Of a stretch of 64,000 nt of DNA, positions 1-11,505 are shown piece after piece. The DNA is taken from NCBI RefSeq assembly GCF_023973825.1, contig NC_090120.1, positions 1,896,001-1,960,000 on the forward strand, written 5' to 3'. Numbering within the stretch: position 1 is the stretch's first letter; each line of letters starts with the position of its first letter. The notes under the pieces are model-generated. The model was not told the DNA's origin. It did not search any database and worked only from the letters and a program-made list of their open reading frames with translations. Origin of the DNA: Plasmodium brasilianum (Eukaryota; Apicomplexa; Aconoidasida; Haemosporida; Plasmodiidae). A program made the translations under genes and the position numbers.

Positions 1-859
1 TATATACACGTGTGTGTGTATTTGCTTAGTTACACACGTAAGTATGTGCTTTCATGTAATCGAAACTTCGATGCATTTAGCTGCCCATTTGTTCAAATGA
101 GAAGAAGAGCCATTCGGAAGTAGTTGTTGCACTTTTTACTCTTCTCAAATATTTTTTTTTTTAAAACTTCTAACCGTTTGTACTCTTCCCCTACAAGGCG
201 TTTAAAAAGAGTAAGACGTAAATGTACGTATGGAATATACCCATTTTTTCTTTTTTCAATTTTCTTTTTCTTTCTCTTTTTCCATTTCTTTTTTTTTCTC
301 CCTTTCCATTTCTTTTTTTTTCTCCCTTTCCATTTCTTTTTTAAACCCTTTTTTTTTAAACGTATAAACATATAAAAAATAAAAAGAGCAAGGGAATAAT
401 AAGGCCCCTTTTCATCTCTAAAATGATAAGTAGTTTGTGTTTAACATATACCGAGCTACAATAACGCAATAGCATCATTAATACGATAACGAAATAGCAT
501 CTTTTCTTTTATTATTTATAATTGCCATTTTATTTCGTCTGAACAGTGTTATATCGTTTTTACAACAGCTAGCCACTTTGTTTTGAAAAAAAAAAAAAAA
601 AAAATCGGCAATAGGGCTAAACTTATGGGCTGCACATGATAACATAGCATAACAACGTAACATAACAACGTAACATGATAATGTGACAGACCAACTGTAC
701 ATACATCAAATTACAAATCACTGCAGTGTTCTTTTTTCATGCAGTTGATGGGTGGCTAGCATTTATGTTCTTTAGATTTTCAAAGATAAAAAAATGGAAG
801 GAGTGCAGCATTAAGTGCTCTTTTGCATGGGTTTGTTGTTTAGGTCCTTTCCATTTTAA

Positions 860-891
<32 letters not shown>

Positions 892-1333
892 CTTCCTTTT
901 TTCTTTTAAAAAAAAAAAAAAAAAATCAGCATTCTACTGCTGGAAAATAGTTTGATTATTACACGCATTTAAGCATATATGTACATAAAATGCATATCTA
1001 TGAAGGTATAAACTCTTGTACGAATGTATGAAGTACGGAAAGGATACTTGGCAAAAGATATTATGAGTGTTTCCATACATACAACATAACAAAGTTTGTT
1101 CTTCTAAATGTTCTGTTTGTACTTATATAGTTGTTGTTCTCTTTTTTTTTTTTTTTTTTTCCCCCCAACACTTCCACATTGAGGTTTTGGATGATATGTC
1201 CACATACGCACAATAAATAAATATGGATATGTGTAAAAAGTGCAACTACATGTACATATGTGCATTTTCCTATGAGGTTCATTCCTTCATTTTACGGGGT
1301 ACACAGTGAAATGGCAAAAATATGGTTTTCCCT

Positions 1334-1376
<43 letters not shown>

Positions 1377-1868
1377 TATGCATAAAAGTACTTCCATATG
1401 TACGTACGTTCATATAAACGCGTATTAATGACCCTAGGTGGCAAATATAGGAATATGTTCAGCTAGTGCTCGCTCCAATGTATGATTGTACATATGTTTT
1501 TACAAACCATCTTTCTACAATTTGCATATTTTTTTTTTTGTGCTTTTAATTTGCAGACCTATAAGGTAAACTTTGTTTCAACAACCGCACCTCCTTCAGT
1601 TGCTGCTCTTTTCGCTTTGTTTTTATCTTGCTTTTTATTTTCGCATTCTTTACTTTTCCTTTTATTTATGCATTTTTTACCTTGCCTTTTATTTCTTCAT
1701 TTTTTACTTTGCATTTTCTGAACAGGATCATTCTTTCTTTTGGCTTTTCTATTTTGCCTCTTCGTTTTGCTCATTTTATTTGGACTTTTTCTATTTTGAT
1801 TTTTTTTATTTTTCCTTTATTTACTTCAATTTGTTCTGTGTTTCCATTTTTTATTTTTATTTTTTATT

Positions 1869-2012
1869 TGTAATATATATTTTTATTTTATATTTGTAAT
1901 ATATATTTTTATTTTATATTTGTAATATATATTTTTATTTTATATTTGTAATATATATTTTTATTTTATATTTGTAATATATATTTTTATTTTATATTTG
2001 TAATATATATTT
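1869..2012. repeat. 26-bp AT-rich minisatellite
   Basis: Six near-identical copies of a 26-bp unit (core TTTGTAATATATATTTTTAT) lie in spacer DNA. There is no coding signal; the overlapping open frame is a by-product of the repeat. Confidence 0.85.
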
Positions 2013-2271
2013 TTATTTTTTACTTTTGTTATTTATTTTTATTTTCTATTTTTATTATTTATTTTTATTTTCTATTTTTTTTCTCTCAGAATTAACCTAC
2101 CTCTTTAAACTCAGTTTAGAACAAATAAATTTTTTTTTTTTGTGTGTATAGGATTATCACTGCCCGTTGTTCAATTTTAGTTGTATGTTTTTAAAAAAAA
2201 ATTAAAAAAAAAAAAAAAAAGCAAGAACGAAAGAAGTAAAAAGCCAAAATAAATGAGATAAAAACGCAAAA

Positions 2272-2375
2272 ACAATAGAGAACAAAACGCAAAAACAATA
2301 GAGAACAAAACGCAAAAACAATAGAGAACAAAACGCAAAAACAATAGAGAACAAAACGCAAAAACAATAGAGAAC
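2272..2375. repeat. 23-bp minisatellite
   Basis: About five tandem copies of a 23-bp unit (GAGAACAAAACGCAAAAAC plus AATA) lie about 350 bp upstream of the F-box-like gene start. Confidence 0.85.
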
Positions 2376-2717
2376 AAAAAACAGAAAAAAAAGAAAAAAG
2401 AAAAAAGGTAGACTATTATTGATTATTAACAAAATAAATTGAAGCATGGCTTTTGCGCGACTGCTGTAAGTTAAAAGAAAAAAAAAAAAATAAATAAATA
2501 AATATATACATAAATAAGTAATATAACAGAATAATAAAATTAAAGTACAATAAAATATAACAGAATAAGAACAATAAAGTGTAACAAAGTAAGCTCAAAT
2601 AAGCCCCCAAAAGGCGAGCCCACTTTTATGAGCAAATTCTGCACAATCAGCCATCATAATGAGCATCTCATACCGTAGTTCACTGGAAGAGAAACAAGGA
2701 GATGATTCTAAAACACC

Positions 2718-3934
2718 ATGAACAACATATGTACAACGGTAGTGGCTGTTAACATTTTAGAGTTCTTTCCCTGGTTAGATGACTTGTTTAAGTTAATGTA
2801 CTTGGTAAGAGGGTCCTCTGTGAAATGGAGAGGGGGCAGGGGATAATGTGTACTTGTCTTGTACGTACGTACTCGTTTGGCATCTACGCATTAGTTTGAA
2901 CTTTGTTCTGCATTTACATATATGTTTGCACTGAGTTTCGTATGTACTTGGGTGCACTATTTTTGCATAATTTTTTTCTTTTTTTTCGATCCTTTTTTTA
3001 GAACAAAGAATGGAGGTACACCGTCCTTGATGTTATCCGAAATACAAATTTCTTAAATGGGAAAACTATCATGCGATTAAAAAATAAAAAGTATATTTTG
3101 CTAATTTTAAAATATATGAAGTGCAACAATAAAAGAGGAAAAGCAATATGCGAGCATTTCGACCGTATAGACCTGGGGAGTTACAAGTTGTGCTACTTCC
3201 CTAATGTTTTGTAAGGATATGAAAAAAGGAAAAAAAGTATAAACAAATATGCGCGTAAAATTGAATGAATGTATGTATATATATATGTGTGTGAGCTCGT
3301 CTGTGTATACGGTGGTGTATTATTGTGTGTAATGAAAAGAAAGTCCGTCAGTTCGTGTAGTGAAAAGGAAGTACACCAGTTCGTGTAGTGAAAAGGAAGT
3401 ACACAAGTTCGTGTAGTGAAAAGGAAGTACACAAGTTCGTGTAGTCAAACTGTTTTTTCCAACCCATCCTTTACCCATTCTATCTATACATGGTCTTTTT
3501 TCTTTTTCTTTTTCTTTTTTTTTTTTTTTTTTTTCACTATGAATGATATAAATATAATACGTGTTATTATGGACGTTTTAAAACGTTTTCCCTTTTTTTC
3601 TATCCTTTTTTCTCTCTTCCTTTCGCTGCTTTTTTCCTTCCTTTCTATCTCCCTTTATAGAGAGCTAATCATCGCGTCCTGTAACTTGAACCCTTTGTTC
3701 TTTAACTGCATCCAACACATATTTCCAAGATTGATATACTTTAAGTTGATTATTAGAACCCCTGTATGTATACCTCTTTTAAAAAACTTTTGCTTCAATT
3801 CGAAGAGTCTTAGGTATATGATTATCTGTTTTGTGAACAGTACCCTTGACAAGGAGTACAAAGAGAAATTGAGGAACAGCTTAACAACCTTTTTTCGACT
3901 TTGGAATATTAATGTTCAACTAATAACAGAGTAG
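2718..3934 (+). CDS. F-box-like protein, three exons
   Basis: I assemble three exons: 2718-2804, 3002-3210 and 3661-3934. The phases agree (0, then 2), with donors GTAAGA and GTAAGG and acceptors after TTTTTTAG and CTTTATAG. The product is about 189 residues. Residues 13-35 (ILEFFPWLDDLFKLMYLNKEW) resemble an F-box: a hydrophobic I-L-x-F-x-P start, a D-L-x-x-L step and a closing K-E-W-R. The rest is Leu/Ile/Cys-rich and could form leucine-rich repeats (ELIIASCNLNPLFFNC, RLIYFKLIIRTP). Known F-box proteins link substrates to SCF ubiquitin ligases through Skp1, so a substrate-adaptor role is inference. The first ATG is preceded by a short upstream ORF. The second intron carries a 28-bp repeat. 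The exon structure is firmer than the family call. Confidence 0.5.
3331..3443. repeat. 28-bp repeat inside intron 2 of the F-box-like gene
   Basis: About four diverged copies of a unit containing GTGAAAAGGAAGTACAC and AGTTCGTGTA lie within the intron. Open frames over it are repeat artefacts. Confidence 0.7.
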
Positions 3935-4325
3935 AAGATGCATGCAAGAATGGATTCAAAAATGGACGCAAAAATGGAGGAAGAAATGGAAACGATCATT
4001 GAAGAGGAGGGGGAAAAAAGAAGCAACGTAACGGGGAAATGAAGACTACACAAAACAGCATAGCGATGTATACTTAAGTTCCCCTCAAGTAGTGATCCAC
4101 ATATTTATATGCTAACGAACGTTACAAAATTTTTTTTTTTCTGTTTTTACCAGTGTTTATGTGCTAGCTTCTTTGTAGTAGCTTTGATTTGACTTTTCCG
4201 TTTTTTAGTTTCATTTTTTTGGCTTTTCCTTTAATTAGCTTTCTTTTTTCTAGCACTACTTATCTCACACTATTTATCTTGCTTAAATTATCTCTCTTCT
4301 CACTGTTTTAACTTTTTATGAGAAG

Positions 4326-5123
4326 ATGACCAAGCAAGAAGAACCCTTCTTTATGTCTCAATATCAGTAACATCTTAGAAAATTGCGGACACTAGCAATA
4401 TTTGCATGTTTTAAAAATAAATAAATAAACAAGATGTAATTAAGTAAACTCAAGTGTACTGCAATGAAATGAATTGAAACACATTACAGTAAAATCATTA
4501 AGGTGAAATATTTTTAAATTACCTCCAATTTGTGAAAAAAAATAAAATAGCGCAATATAAAATAGCGTAATATAAAATAGCGTAATATAAAATAGCGCAA
4601 TATAAAATAGCGCAATATAAAATAGCGCAATATAAAATAGCGTAAAATAAGAACGTAAAATAAAATAAAATAAAATAGCGTAATATAAGAACGTAAAATA
4701 AAATAAAAGGGGGGCGCAGGGGGAATGAAAAGACGGACTTTGTGTCCACGTTCCCTTTAGAGTTTCGAGGTCTTCACCTTCTTGTCGACTTATTAACACA
4801 TTATACCTCACGTAAAAACGTACGTTATATTTGCAGCAACTATATTGTAATACCTTGTATACCGTTCATTTATAAGTATGTATACAACCTTCCATGAAAA
4901 ATGGGATTGTGCAAAACCATCCGCAAATGAAATAAGCCAAGTGGTCTTTATCACATTTAGGTAATAACACACATATAGGCAGTACACATATATTGGTAGT
5001 ACACACATATAGATATTACATTCATGTTAGTAAAAAAAAAAAAAAAAAAAGGGGAACTTCGGCAGTTGCCTTGAAGACGCATTTTATGCCCCGTTGTGTT
5101 ATTCTTATTCGGGTGCTTTTTAA
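4326..5123 (+). CDS. Small three-exon protein of unknown function
   Basis: Exons 4326-4366, 4720-4875 and 5066-5123 join in consistent phases (2, then 2) through donors GTAACA and GTATGT and acceptors GCGCAG and GGCAG. They give an 84-residue protein that starts MTKQEEPFFMSQYQ and ends CYSYSGAF. The middle exon is clearly unlike the flanking low-complexity DNA and reads VSTFPLEFRGLHLLVDLL, then THYTSRKNVRYIC. I do not recognise the family. The 353-bp first intron contains a 15-bp minisatellite. A different third exon cannot be excluded, because a second frame is also open across 5066-5165. Confidence 0.4.
4545..4650. repeat. 15-bp minisatellite in the first intron of the small gene
   Basis: About seven copies of TAGCGCAATATAAAA, with variants having GT for GC, lie between exons 1 and 2 of the candidate gene. 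Confidence 0.8.
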
Positions 5124-5226
5124 AAAATGGGCATGCTACATAATGTTGTACACTGCTAAGAAGAATTTATGGTTCACTGTTACGTAAAACTTTGTATATG
5201 CAATTGGCACAGACGTGCCCATGTAC

Positions 5227-5263
<37 letters not shown>

Positions 5264-6726
5264 AATATATATATAAATATAAATATATATAAATATAAAT
5301 ATATAAATATATATATAAATATATATATAAATATATAATATATATATATATATATATATGCCTGTAAAAAAAAAAAACGTAGTATTATATTTTGCTAGTA
5401 CCTTTTTTTTTTTTTTTTTGCTCATTGTTGGTGTGTTATTCTATACTGTTTAAAGTAAAATGTTTGCATTCTCTTTTTTGCAAGTGTACGATAATTTTTT
5501 CTAATTTTGTGTCATTTATTTTATGTCAATTTATGTTCACTACATTTTTACTTCATCTTTAATCCATTTTAATTTTTTTTTTTCTCATTCTATTTACATT
5601 TTTTTAATTTTTTATTTTTTTTTCCTCTTTGCATTTCATTTTCTGTTCCATATTCTGTTCCATTTTCTGCTCCATTTTCTGTTCTATTTTCTGCTCCATT
5701 TTCTATTCCATTTTCTGCTCCATTTTCTGCTCCATTTTTAGCTCCAACTTGAGTTCAACTCCTAATTCTCCTTTTTTCCTTTTTGATAGCAATTTAAAAT
5801 AAAGCTAAATCATCGTTGAATCTAGTGCGCATAATTATACTTACGTACATGAATTAGTAAACGTTAAGAGTATATGTTTATGATGTAGTATATATCATAC
5901 TCTGTGCACTTGCATCGTTACTCTGTACGTATATACATATATGTATATATAAGTATATATACGTATATGTACATATAATTTTCTATTTTGCCAGTTCAGG
6001 ACTATTTAATAATAAGCGTTTTTCACGTTCAATGTTTTGCTTTCGCTCGCTTTCATTTCCTTTGTTTGCAGTTGATCATTTTTTACTCTATTTTTTCTGC
6101 TATTTTTTATTTTTCTATGTTTCTGTTTTTCTTTGTTTCTGTTTTTCTTTGATTCTGTTTTTCTTTGTTTATGTTTTTCTTTGTTTATGTTTTTCTTCAT
6201 TTTTCTTTTTTCTTTTTTTTTTTTTCCTCTTTTTTCCATTTTTTTATTCTTTTTTTTTTTTTTTTCGAATAAGAGGGGTTTTTCCTGACGTGTTCATAAA
6301 AAAAAAAAAAAAAAAAAAAAAGAATTTCACATTAGTGTCCATAACATACAAAACTATATAAGCAGAAAAAACTATAGCATCTTTCTTTTGCTTTTTTTTC
6401 CCATTTATTTGTTACCCTTTCTGTTTTTTCGTATATTTTTTTTACCTTTTCTTTTATTTTGCTTTTTCCTTGTTTGCCATTATCCTTCCACCACTCGTCT
6501 GACGCATCCTACATATCTGAGACATTGGAGAGATATTTGAAAAATTATATCAGTGGAAAGAGCTATAGCTGTAGTGGATACACAGAATTGCCTTGCTTAA
6601 CCGCGCGCACATACGTACAACATATACACACATACATTCTTGCATATGAGTACACTGCTTCCCCCCCCCTTCCCCTCATTCCACATTTTCGAAAATCAAA
6701 TTATAGTTATACAAAAATAAAGTAGT
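5124..6726. other. Spacer with microsatellites and one exon-like island
   Basis: This holds a long TA/TAAATA microsatellite (5227-5360), a 12-bp TTCTGCTCCATT-type repeat (5640-5735), a 16-bp TTTGTTTCTG-type repeat (6115-6195) and poly(A/T) tracts. At about 6482-6617 there is a non-repetitive island of normal composition. It is open in more than one frame, for example SDASYISETLERYLKNYISG, but has no ATG or clear splice partner. It may be an exon or 5' UTR of the UBX gene; I cannot decide. Confidence 0.45.
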
Positions 6727-8928
6727 ATGGATGAAAGCGTGCGGTTATTTATGGAAGTGACTAAGGTGACAAATGAAAAGGAGGCAAAGGAAATAATAAA
6801 AACATGTCAAGGGAATTTAGAAGTAAGATTAAGATTTATTATTAAGTTGAAAAGGAAAGAGTATTAATGGGACTTCCTTTTTTTATTTTTATTTTCCATA
6901 TCTTCAGTGTGTGTACCTTGTACATAATAATGTAATTGTCCGGTGGGCGGTTTCCCTTTTTCCAAATGTACATGCGGGAGTATCGTGGGCTCATATATAA
7001 GCATATGTGTACATGAATACGTTTGTGTATAGTGTTCACATGTGTATATGTCTTCGTGTGCATATGCATATTGTATATGTATATCTCTGTGTGCAGTATT
7101 CGCGTACATATATTTTTCTGTGTAGCATTCGAATGTGTATATTTATGTTTGTAGCATTTGCTTATATATACCTTTGTGTGTGTCTTGTTCATATAGGAAG
7201 CAATAAGTACGTACCTTAGCAAAGTGGATTTCCAGAATTTAGATGAGGTAGAAATGGAAAAGGAAAAAATAGTAAAAAATACTAAACGAGCGAAATGAAC
7301 GAATAAACGAAACGAATTTGAGTCAGCGATACAAGCTGCAGCTAACCGAGCTGGTTATGAACCGAGTCTCAATAAGGAAAGCACGCAATGTACTCTTGCT
7401 GCTCGGCACGTCTCGCTTATTGCTCGTTTATTGTTTGATTATTGCGTGCTTACTACCTTCTTACTGCTCGTTTATTGTTTGATTATTTGCCTTCTTACTA
7501 CCTTCGTATTGCTCTCTTATTGCGTTCTTACTATTTTCTTACTGCTCGTTTATTGGTTGCTTACTGCTCATTTATTGCCCCCGTTTTTACCGCTTCCCCG
7601 GAGCGCAGGTATCCACTCCAATGGGTTTTCCAGAAGATAGCCAAGGCAGTGTAAGACAGAGGAGAGCACAGGAAGAAGGATGCAAAGATAATATTTGTGA
7701 AAGGAGTGGTGAGAAGATAGAAAGGACAAATTTCTTGTATATCCTTAATCATATAGGGAGAATAATATGTCCTTTTTTTAAAAATATTTGTAATATCATT
7801 ACTACTTGTTTTAAATTGTTGAGTACATATATTTTAAGTTCAGATAAAGAAAATACTTTCACGATGTATTATGAAAATATGTATGGTGAAAAACATGTAA
7901 ATTTTTTCAAAGGGACTTTAAGTGAAGCAATAAATAAATCAAAAAAAGAGGAAAAATTATTATTGGTTTATTTACATATAGAAAATAATGAAAGCTCTTA
8001 TTTTTGTAATTCAGTTTTTAATAATGAGGATATAAAATTATTTTTTGATGAAAATTGCATTTTATATGCACAGGATATATCAACAGGTGATATAAAAGAG
8101 TTAAGTGATATTATGAATGTTTTTATCCTTCCACAAATTAGTATTATATTAACATGTTATGTAAAAGAATATAAAGAATTGTCCATCATTTATGGTACAC
8201 CAGATATTAGTCATATTATTAATTGTGTTACTCATTGTATTGAACAAATGCAAATGAAAAAAGAAAATATAAATAATTTGAAAAATAAAAATTATAATGA
8301 TAGACTTATTAGAGAAGAACAAGATAGGGAGTATCAAGAAGCATTGAGAAAAGATAAATTAAAAGAAGAGGAGAAGAAAAAAAAAGAAAACGAAAAATTC
8401 AACAAATTGGAGTTGAAAAAAGATATAAAGAAAAAGAGACAAGAAAAAATTAACAAATTTCCCTTACCCATTAAGGAAAACGAACAAGTTACAAAAATAT
8501 GTATACGCTTGCCGAACGGCATTAAAATTCAAAATAATTTTAGTGTCAATCACACCCTAGAGGATGTGTACGACTGGGCAGAGTGTTATGAGTTCTTGGC
8601 GGATAGAAATAGTAGTACCAGCAATACCAACAGGAATAGCAGTAGTAACAACAACAATAACAGCAATAGCAGTTGTAACAACAACAATAACAGCAATAGC
8701 AGTTGTAACAACAACAATAATAGCAATAGCAGTTGTAACAACAACAATAATAGCAGCTGCAATACCATTGGCGGTAATAACAATGTTAGTATTCCCTACA
8801 AATTCGAGCTCATCTGTGGTCATACCAAATCAGTGCTACAGAAAACCAAAAATAAAATAAAAGAGTATGATTTGTACCCTAACGCAGTTCTTAACATGAA
8901 GTCAAAAGACTCATCAGATGAGGAGTGA
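6727..8928 (+). CDS. UBA-UAS-UBX protein, FAF2/UBXD8-like (ERAD)
   Basis: Three exons, 6727-6822, 7197-7247 and 7609-8928, all join in phase 0 and give about 488 residues. Exons 1 and 2 encode a UBA-like helix bundle (residues 1-45, with NLE joined to EAISTYLSK). Residues about 87-123 are a hydrophobic stretch (FLYILNHIGRIICPFF) like the ER/lipid-droplet hairpin of FAF2. A UAS (thioredoxin-like) domain covers about 150-235. A Lys/Glu coiled coil covers about 283-333, and a UBX domain starts at about 341 (RLPNGIKIQNNF, TLEDVYDW). Family members recruit p97/CDC48 to ER-associated degradation. The UBX domain is split by an Asn/Ser/Cys repeat of about 57 residues, and the usual FPR loop is not visible. 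The ATG-started open frame at 7621 alone would lose the UBA domain. Confidence 0.85.
8605..8780 (+). repeat. Asn/Ser/Cys codon repeat inside the UBX domain
   Basis: A 30-bp coding repeat (unit CNNNNNSNSS, about four copies) is inserted between the second strand/helix and the C-terminal half of the UBX fold. Asn-rich insertions of this kind are common in Plasmodium proteins and usually form surface loops. Confidence 0.9.
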
Positions 8929-9154
8929 CACATGGTGGGACCATAATCGGTATGGGGTTATTTTGGCGTAAAGCGGAGGAGGTGGGAGAAAAGAAAAAAA
9001 AAAAAAAAAAAGATACCAAAAAAGGAAAGAAAAAATGTACAAAATTAAGAAAAAAAAAAAAAAAAATAGAGAAAGCAAAAGAAAGCATACAAAGTAAAAA
9101 AATTAAGAAGGCAAAAAAAAAAAAAAAAACAAAAGAAAAGGAAAAAATGGAGTA

Positions 9155-9196
<42 letters not shown>

Positions 9197-9507
9197 GTGG
9201 ATTCATAGGGAGAGTACATAGAACCCTTTTTTACGTACACCATCTTTTTTGTTGTCTCTCGATGGTACATGCATGTATACCACAGTTACCCACGTTAGTA
9301 CAAGAAAGTGCACTATGGGCATACAGTACACATATATATTTGCATTATATGAGTACGTCTTGCTACATCCGCATGTGCATCGTTTCCATCCCCCAAAGGA
9401 AATGCACTTTTTCAACTTATGTTTGTTACATAACCTTTTTTTATAAACCTCAATATTTTCTCTTCATTCCTCTTTTTAAAGAAAAAGAAGTCATGTATAC
9501 GTGTTAG
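8929..9507. other. Spacer downstream of the UBX gene
   Basis: This holds Lys-codon-like A-rich DNA (8988-9150), a poly(T) run of about 40 bases ending near 9191, and a stretch with TGCATG and GTAC words typical of Plasmodium promoters. A Lys-rich open frame starting at 8953 is judged to be tract noise. First exons of the following gene may lie here but I could not place them. Confidence 0.5.
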
Positions 9508-10190
9508 CGGAGTGAGTTTGGCAGTACAATAAGGGGTGCTGTAAAGATTGCGCTTCCAAATATCGGTATGTATTTATTCGAACGTTCATTCGAGAATTCA
9601 TTTGAGCACCTACTTATGCGTGTTTATTATGCCATTTTGTAGGCTCCTCTATTTACTTGTTTACCTGCGTGCGAGGCACTTGCACATTATTGAGTATATA
9701 CAATGTAAGCCGTGTGAGAGAAACGAGAAAAAAAAAAAAAAAAAAAAAAAAAATAGAGCGAAAAGTATAATACCCTATTAAGTAGAGTAGTAATATTCGC
9801 TGAGTGTGCTATGAATGTATTGCATATGGACATTGTCGTCCGCATATACAGTCATACCGGTGAACATGCAAGGAAGTGGACATAAATTGTAGATATACGC
9901 ATAATATTGTACATAATGCCAAAAAACTTTATTTTTTTTAAGTTGATGCTGTACACTTTGTGCATGTGACGATGGGAAAGGGGCATATAATATAATACAA
10001 TACACAGTATTGTGTTGTATTATTTAGGAAGATAAGTAAAGCGTTCAAAGAAAATTGTAATGATAATAGTGGACGTAATAAAAATGAATGTGAAAATGAG
10101 CATTGCTATGTTTATTCGTGTGATAATATACTAGGAAGTCAAAATATGTAGCACTATAGAACGCAGGGGGGGAGAAGAAACAATATATAA

Positions 10191-10230
<40 letters not shown>

Positions 10231-10891
10231 TATATATATATACATATATAAATGTATATAAATATATATATGTATTTTATTTTATTTTTTTCTTTTCTTT
10301 TTTCCTTTTTCGTTGTAATATAGTGATGAAAGAATACTAAAAGTGTACGTTTATTTTTTAATTTTTATTATTCTTTTGTCCATCCACTGTAATTCATTCC
10401 ATCGTGCCATCTCCTGGTCTCGTCCCCCCGCATCTACTGTTACGACTTCTGTTACTGTTATTGTTACCTTTGACTTCATTTTTATTCCTATTTTTTTTTC
10501 GTTCTTTCGTTCTTTTGTTTATTCGTTAACCCGCTTATTCGTTTATTCGTTAACCCGCTTATTCGTTTATTCGTTAACCCGCTTATTCGTTTATTCGTTA
10601 ACCCGCTTATTCGTTTATTCGTTTACCTGCTTATTCGTTTACCCGCTTATTCGTTTACCCGATTATTTGTTTACTCGCTTATTTGTTTATTCGCTTATTC
10701 GCATATTTTACATTTTTTATTCTCCATGTGCACTTCCCTGCACACACACACTTTTAATGCGTCCCTTTGCCTACCTAAGTACAACATTGTAATATTTTTT
10801 TTTTTTTTTTTTTTTTTTATTTCCCCATATATATATATACCTAATGTAGTATGTACGTTATTGTCTATACCTCAAGTCTCTGACCTTTTAA
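9508..10891 (+). CDS. Multi-exon gene, tentatively POP5-like RNase P/MRP subunit (partial model)
   Basis: I see exon-like blocks at 9508-9565, 9643-9704, 9757-9859, about 10003-10117, 10324-10342 and 10850-10891. Most have good GT-AG borders and matching phases; the junction between blocks three and four is unresolved and the 5' exon is missing. The blocks read EFGSTIRGAVKIALPNIGSS, IYLFTCVRGTCTLLSIYN, then VIFAECAMNVLHMDIVVRIY, then KISKAFKENCN. The order FG...V+...I-L-x-C-R, then a final I-V-V-R strand, then R-K-x-x-K-A-F resembles POP5, a protein of the tRNA-5'-processing RNase P and of RNase MRP. The resemblance is judged by eye. The last exon could instead use another frame ending at 10947. 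The 10-kb TA microsatellite and a 24-bp minisatellite lie in its introns. Confidence 0.35.
10505..10690. repeat. 24-bp minisatellite in an intron
   Basis: Four good copies of a 24-bp unit (core TATTCGTTAACCCGCTTATT) are followed by degenerate copies. It lies in the putative last intron of the POP5-like gene. Confidence 0.85.
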
Positions 10892-11111
10892 GGCTCAAGT
10901 TACACGCTTTTTATTTAACAAACAAAAATAAAAACAATAAAAAATAAAAATTATGATAAAGTAAAAATAAAAATCGTAAGACAGTGTATTTTTTCCCTTT
11001 TAAGAAACAAGCAGATATTCTTTTTTTTTCATTTTTACCCAGAGGAGAAATATAATTTTGATAATCCTCATAAAAGATAATAAAATAGTTAAATATACAA
11101 AAGGCTTAGTT

Positions 11112-11164
<53 letters not shown>

Positions 11165-11505
11165 TTTTTATTTCTTCTTGTGGTGCTTACACATATGCAC
11201 ATACATGCGGCTACATATACATACATTCATAAACGTACAGACGATCATATACATATATTCAAAGACGTAATACATACATACATATACATGTATTCATATG
11301 AGGCCGTACATACATATGTGCATACAAATGCATAGAGAGATCTATTATATTCTTGCATTAAATCAGCGCAAGCTCCAAATATAATAGGAAGTCCGCACTT
11401 ATGTAAAAAAAAAAAAAAGAAAATAAAAAGAGATAAAAAAAGATAAAAAAAAAAGGAAAAAAAAAAGCAATAGGCAATTAGCATTAGTTAATTATAGCAC
11501 GGTAA
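10892..11505. other. Spacer with long poly(T)
   Basis: This contains a poly(T) tract of over 40 bases (about 11120-11163), TACATA-rich DNA, and A-rich DNA up to a candidate start codon at 11506. No gene is supported. Confidence 0.5.

Larger units (their letters stand above)
1..2717. other. Spacer without a supported gene
   Basis: I see no supported gene here. The stretch holds poly(T) and poly(A) runs and a TA microsatellite near 1338-1372. It also has two minisatellites: a 26-bp unit repeated about six times at 1869-2012 and a 23-bp unit repeated about five times at 2272-2375. The open frames in it are low-complexity Phe/Lys artefacts of the tracts. Confidence 0.6.

Noticed and set aside
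93..375. Open frames on both strands at the left edge (Lys-rich minus, Phe-rich plus)
   Set aside because: Direct translation of poly(T)/poly(A) and CCATTTC repeats; no non-repetitive coding core.
7621..8928. UBX protein starting at ATG 7621 as a single-exon gene
   Set aside because: Two upstream exons join in phase and supply a UBA domain expected for the family, so the ATG at 6727 is preferred.
8953..9155. Lys-rich frame after the UBX stop (MGLFWRKAEEVGEKK...)
   Set aside because: Mostly poly(A) with no splice link; only the first ten residues look normal.
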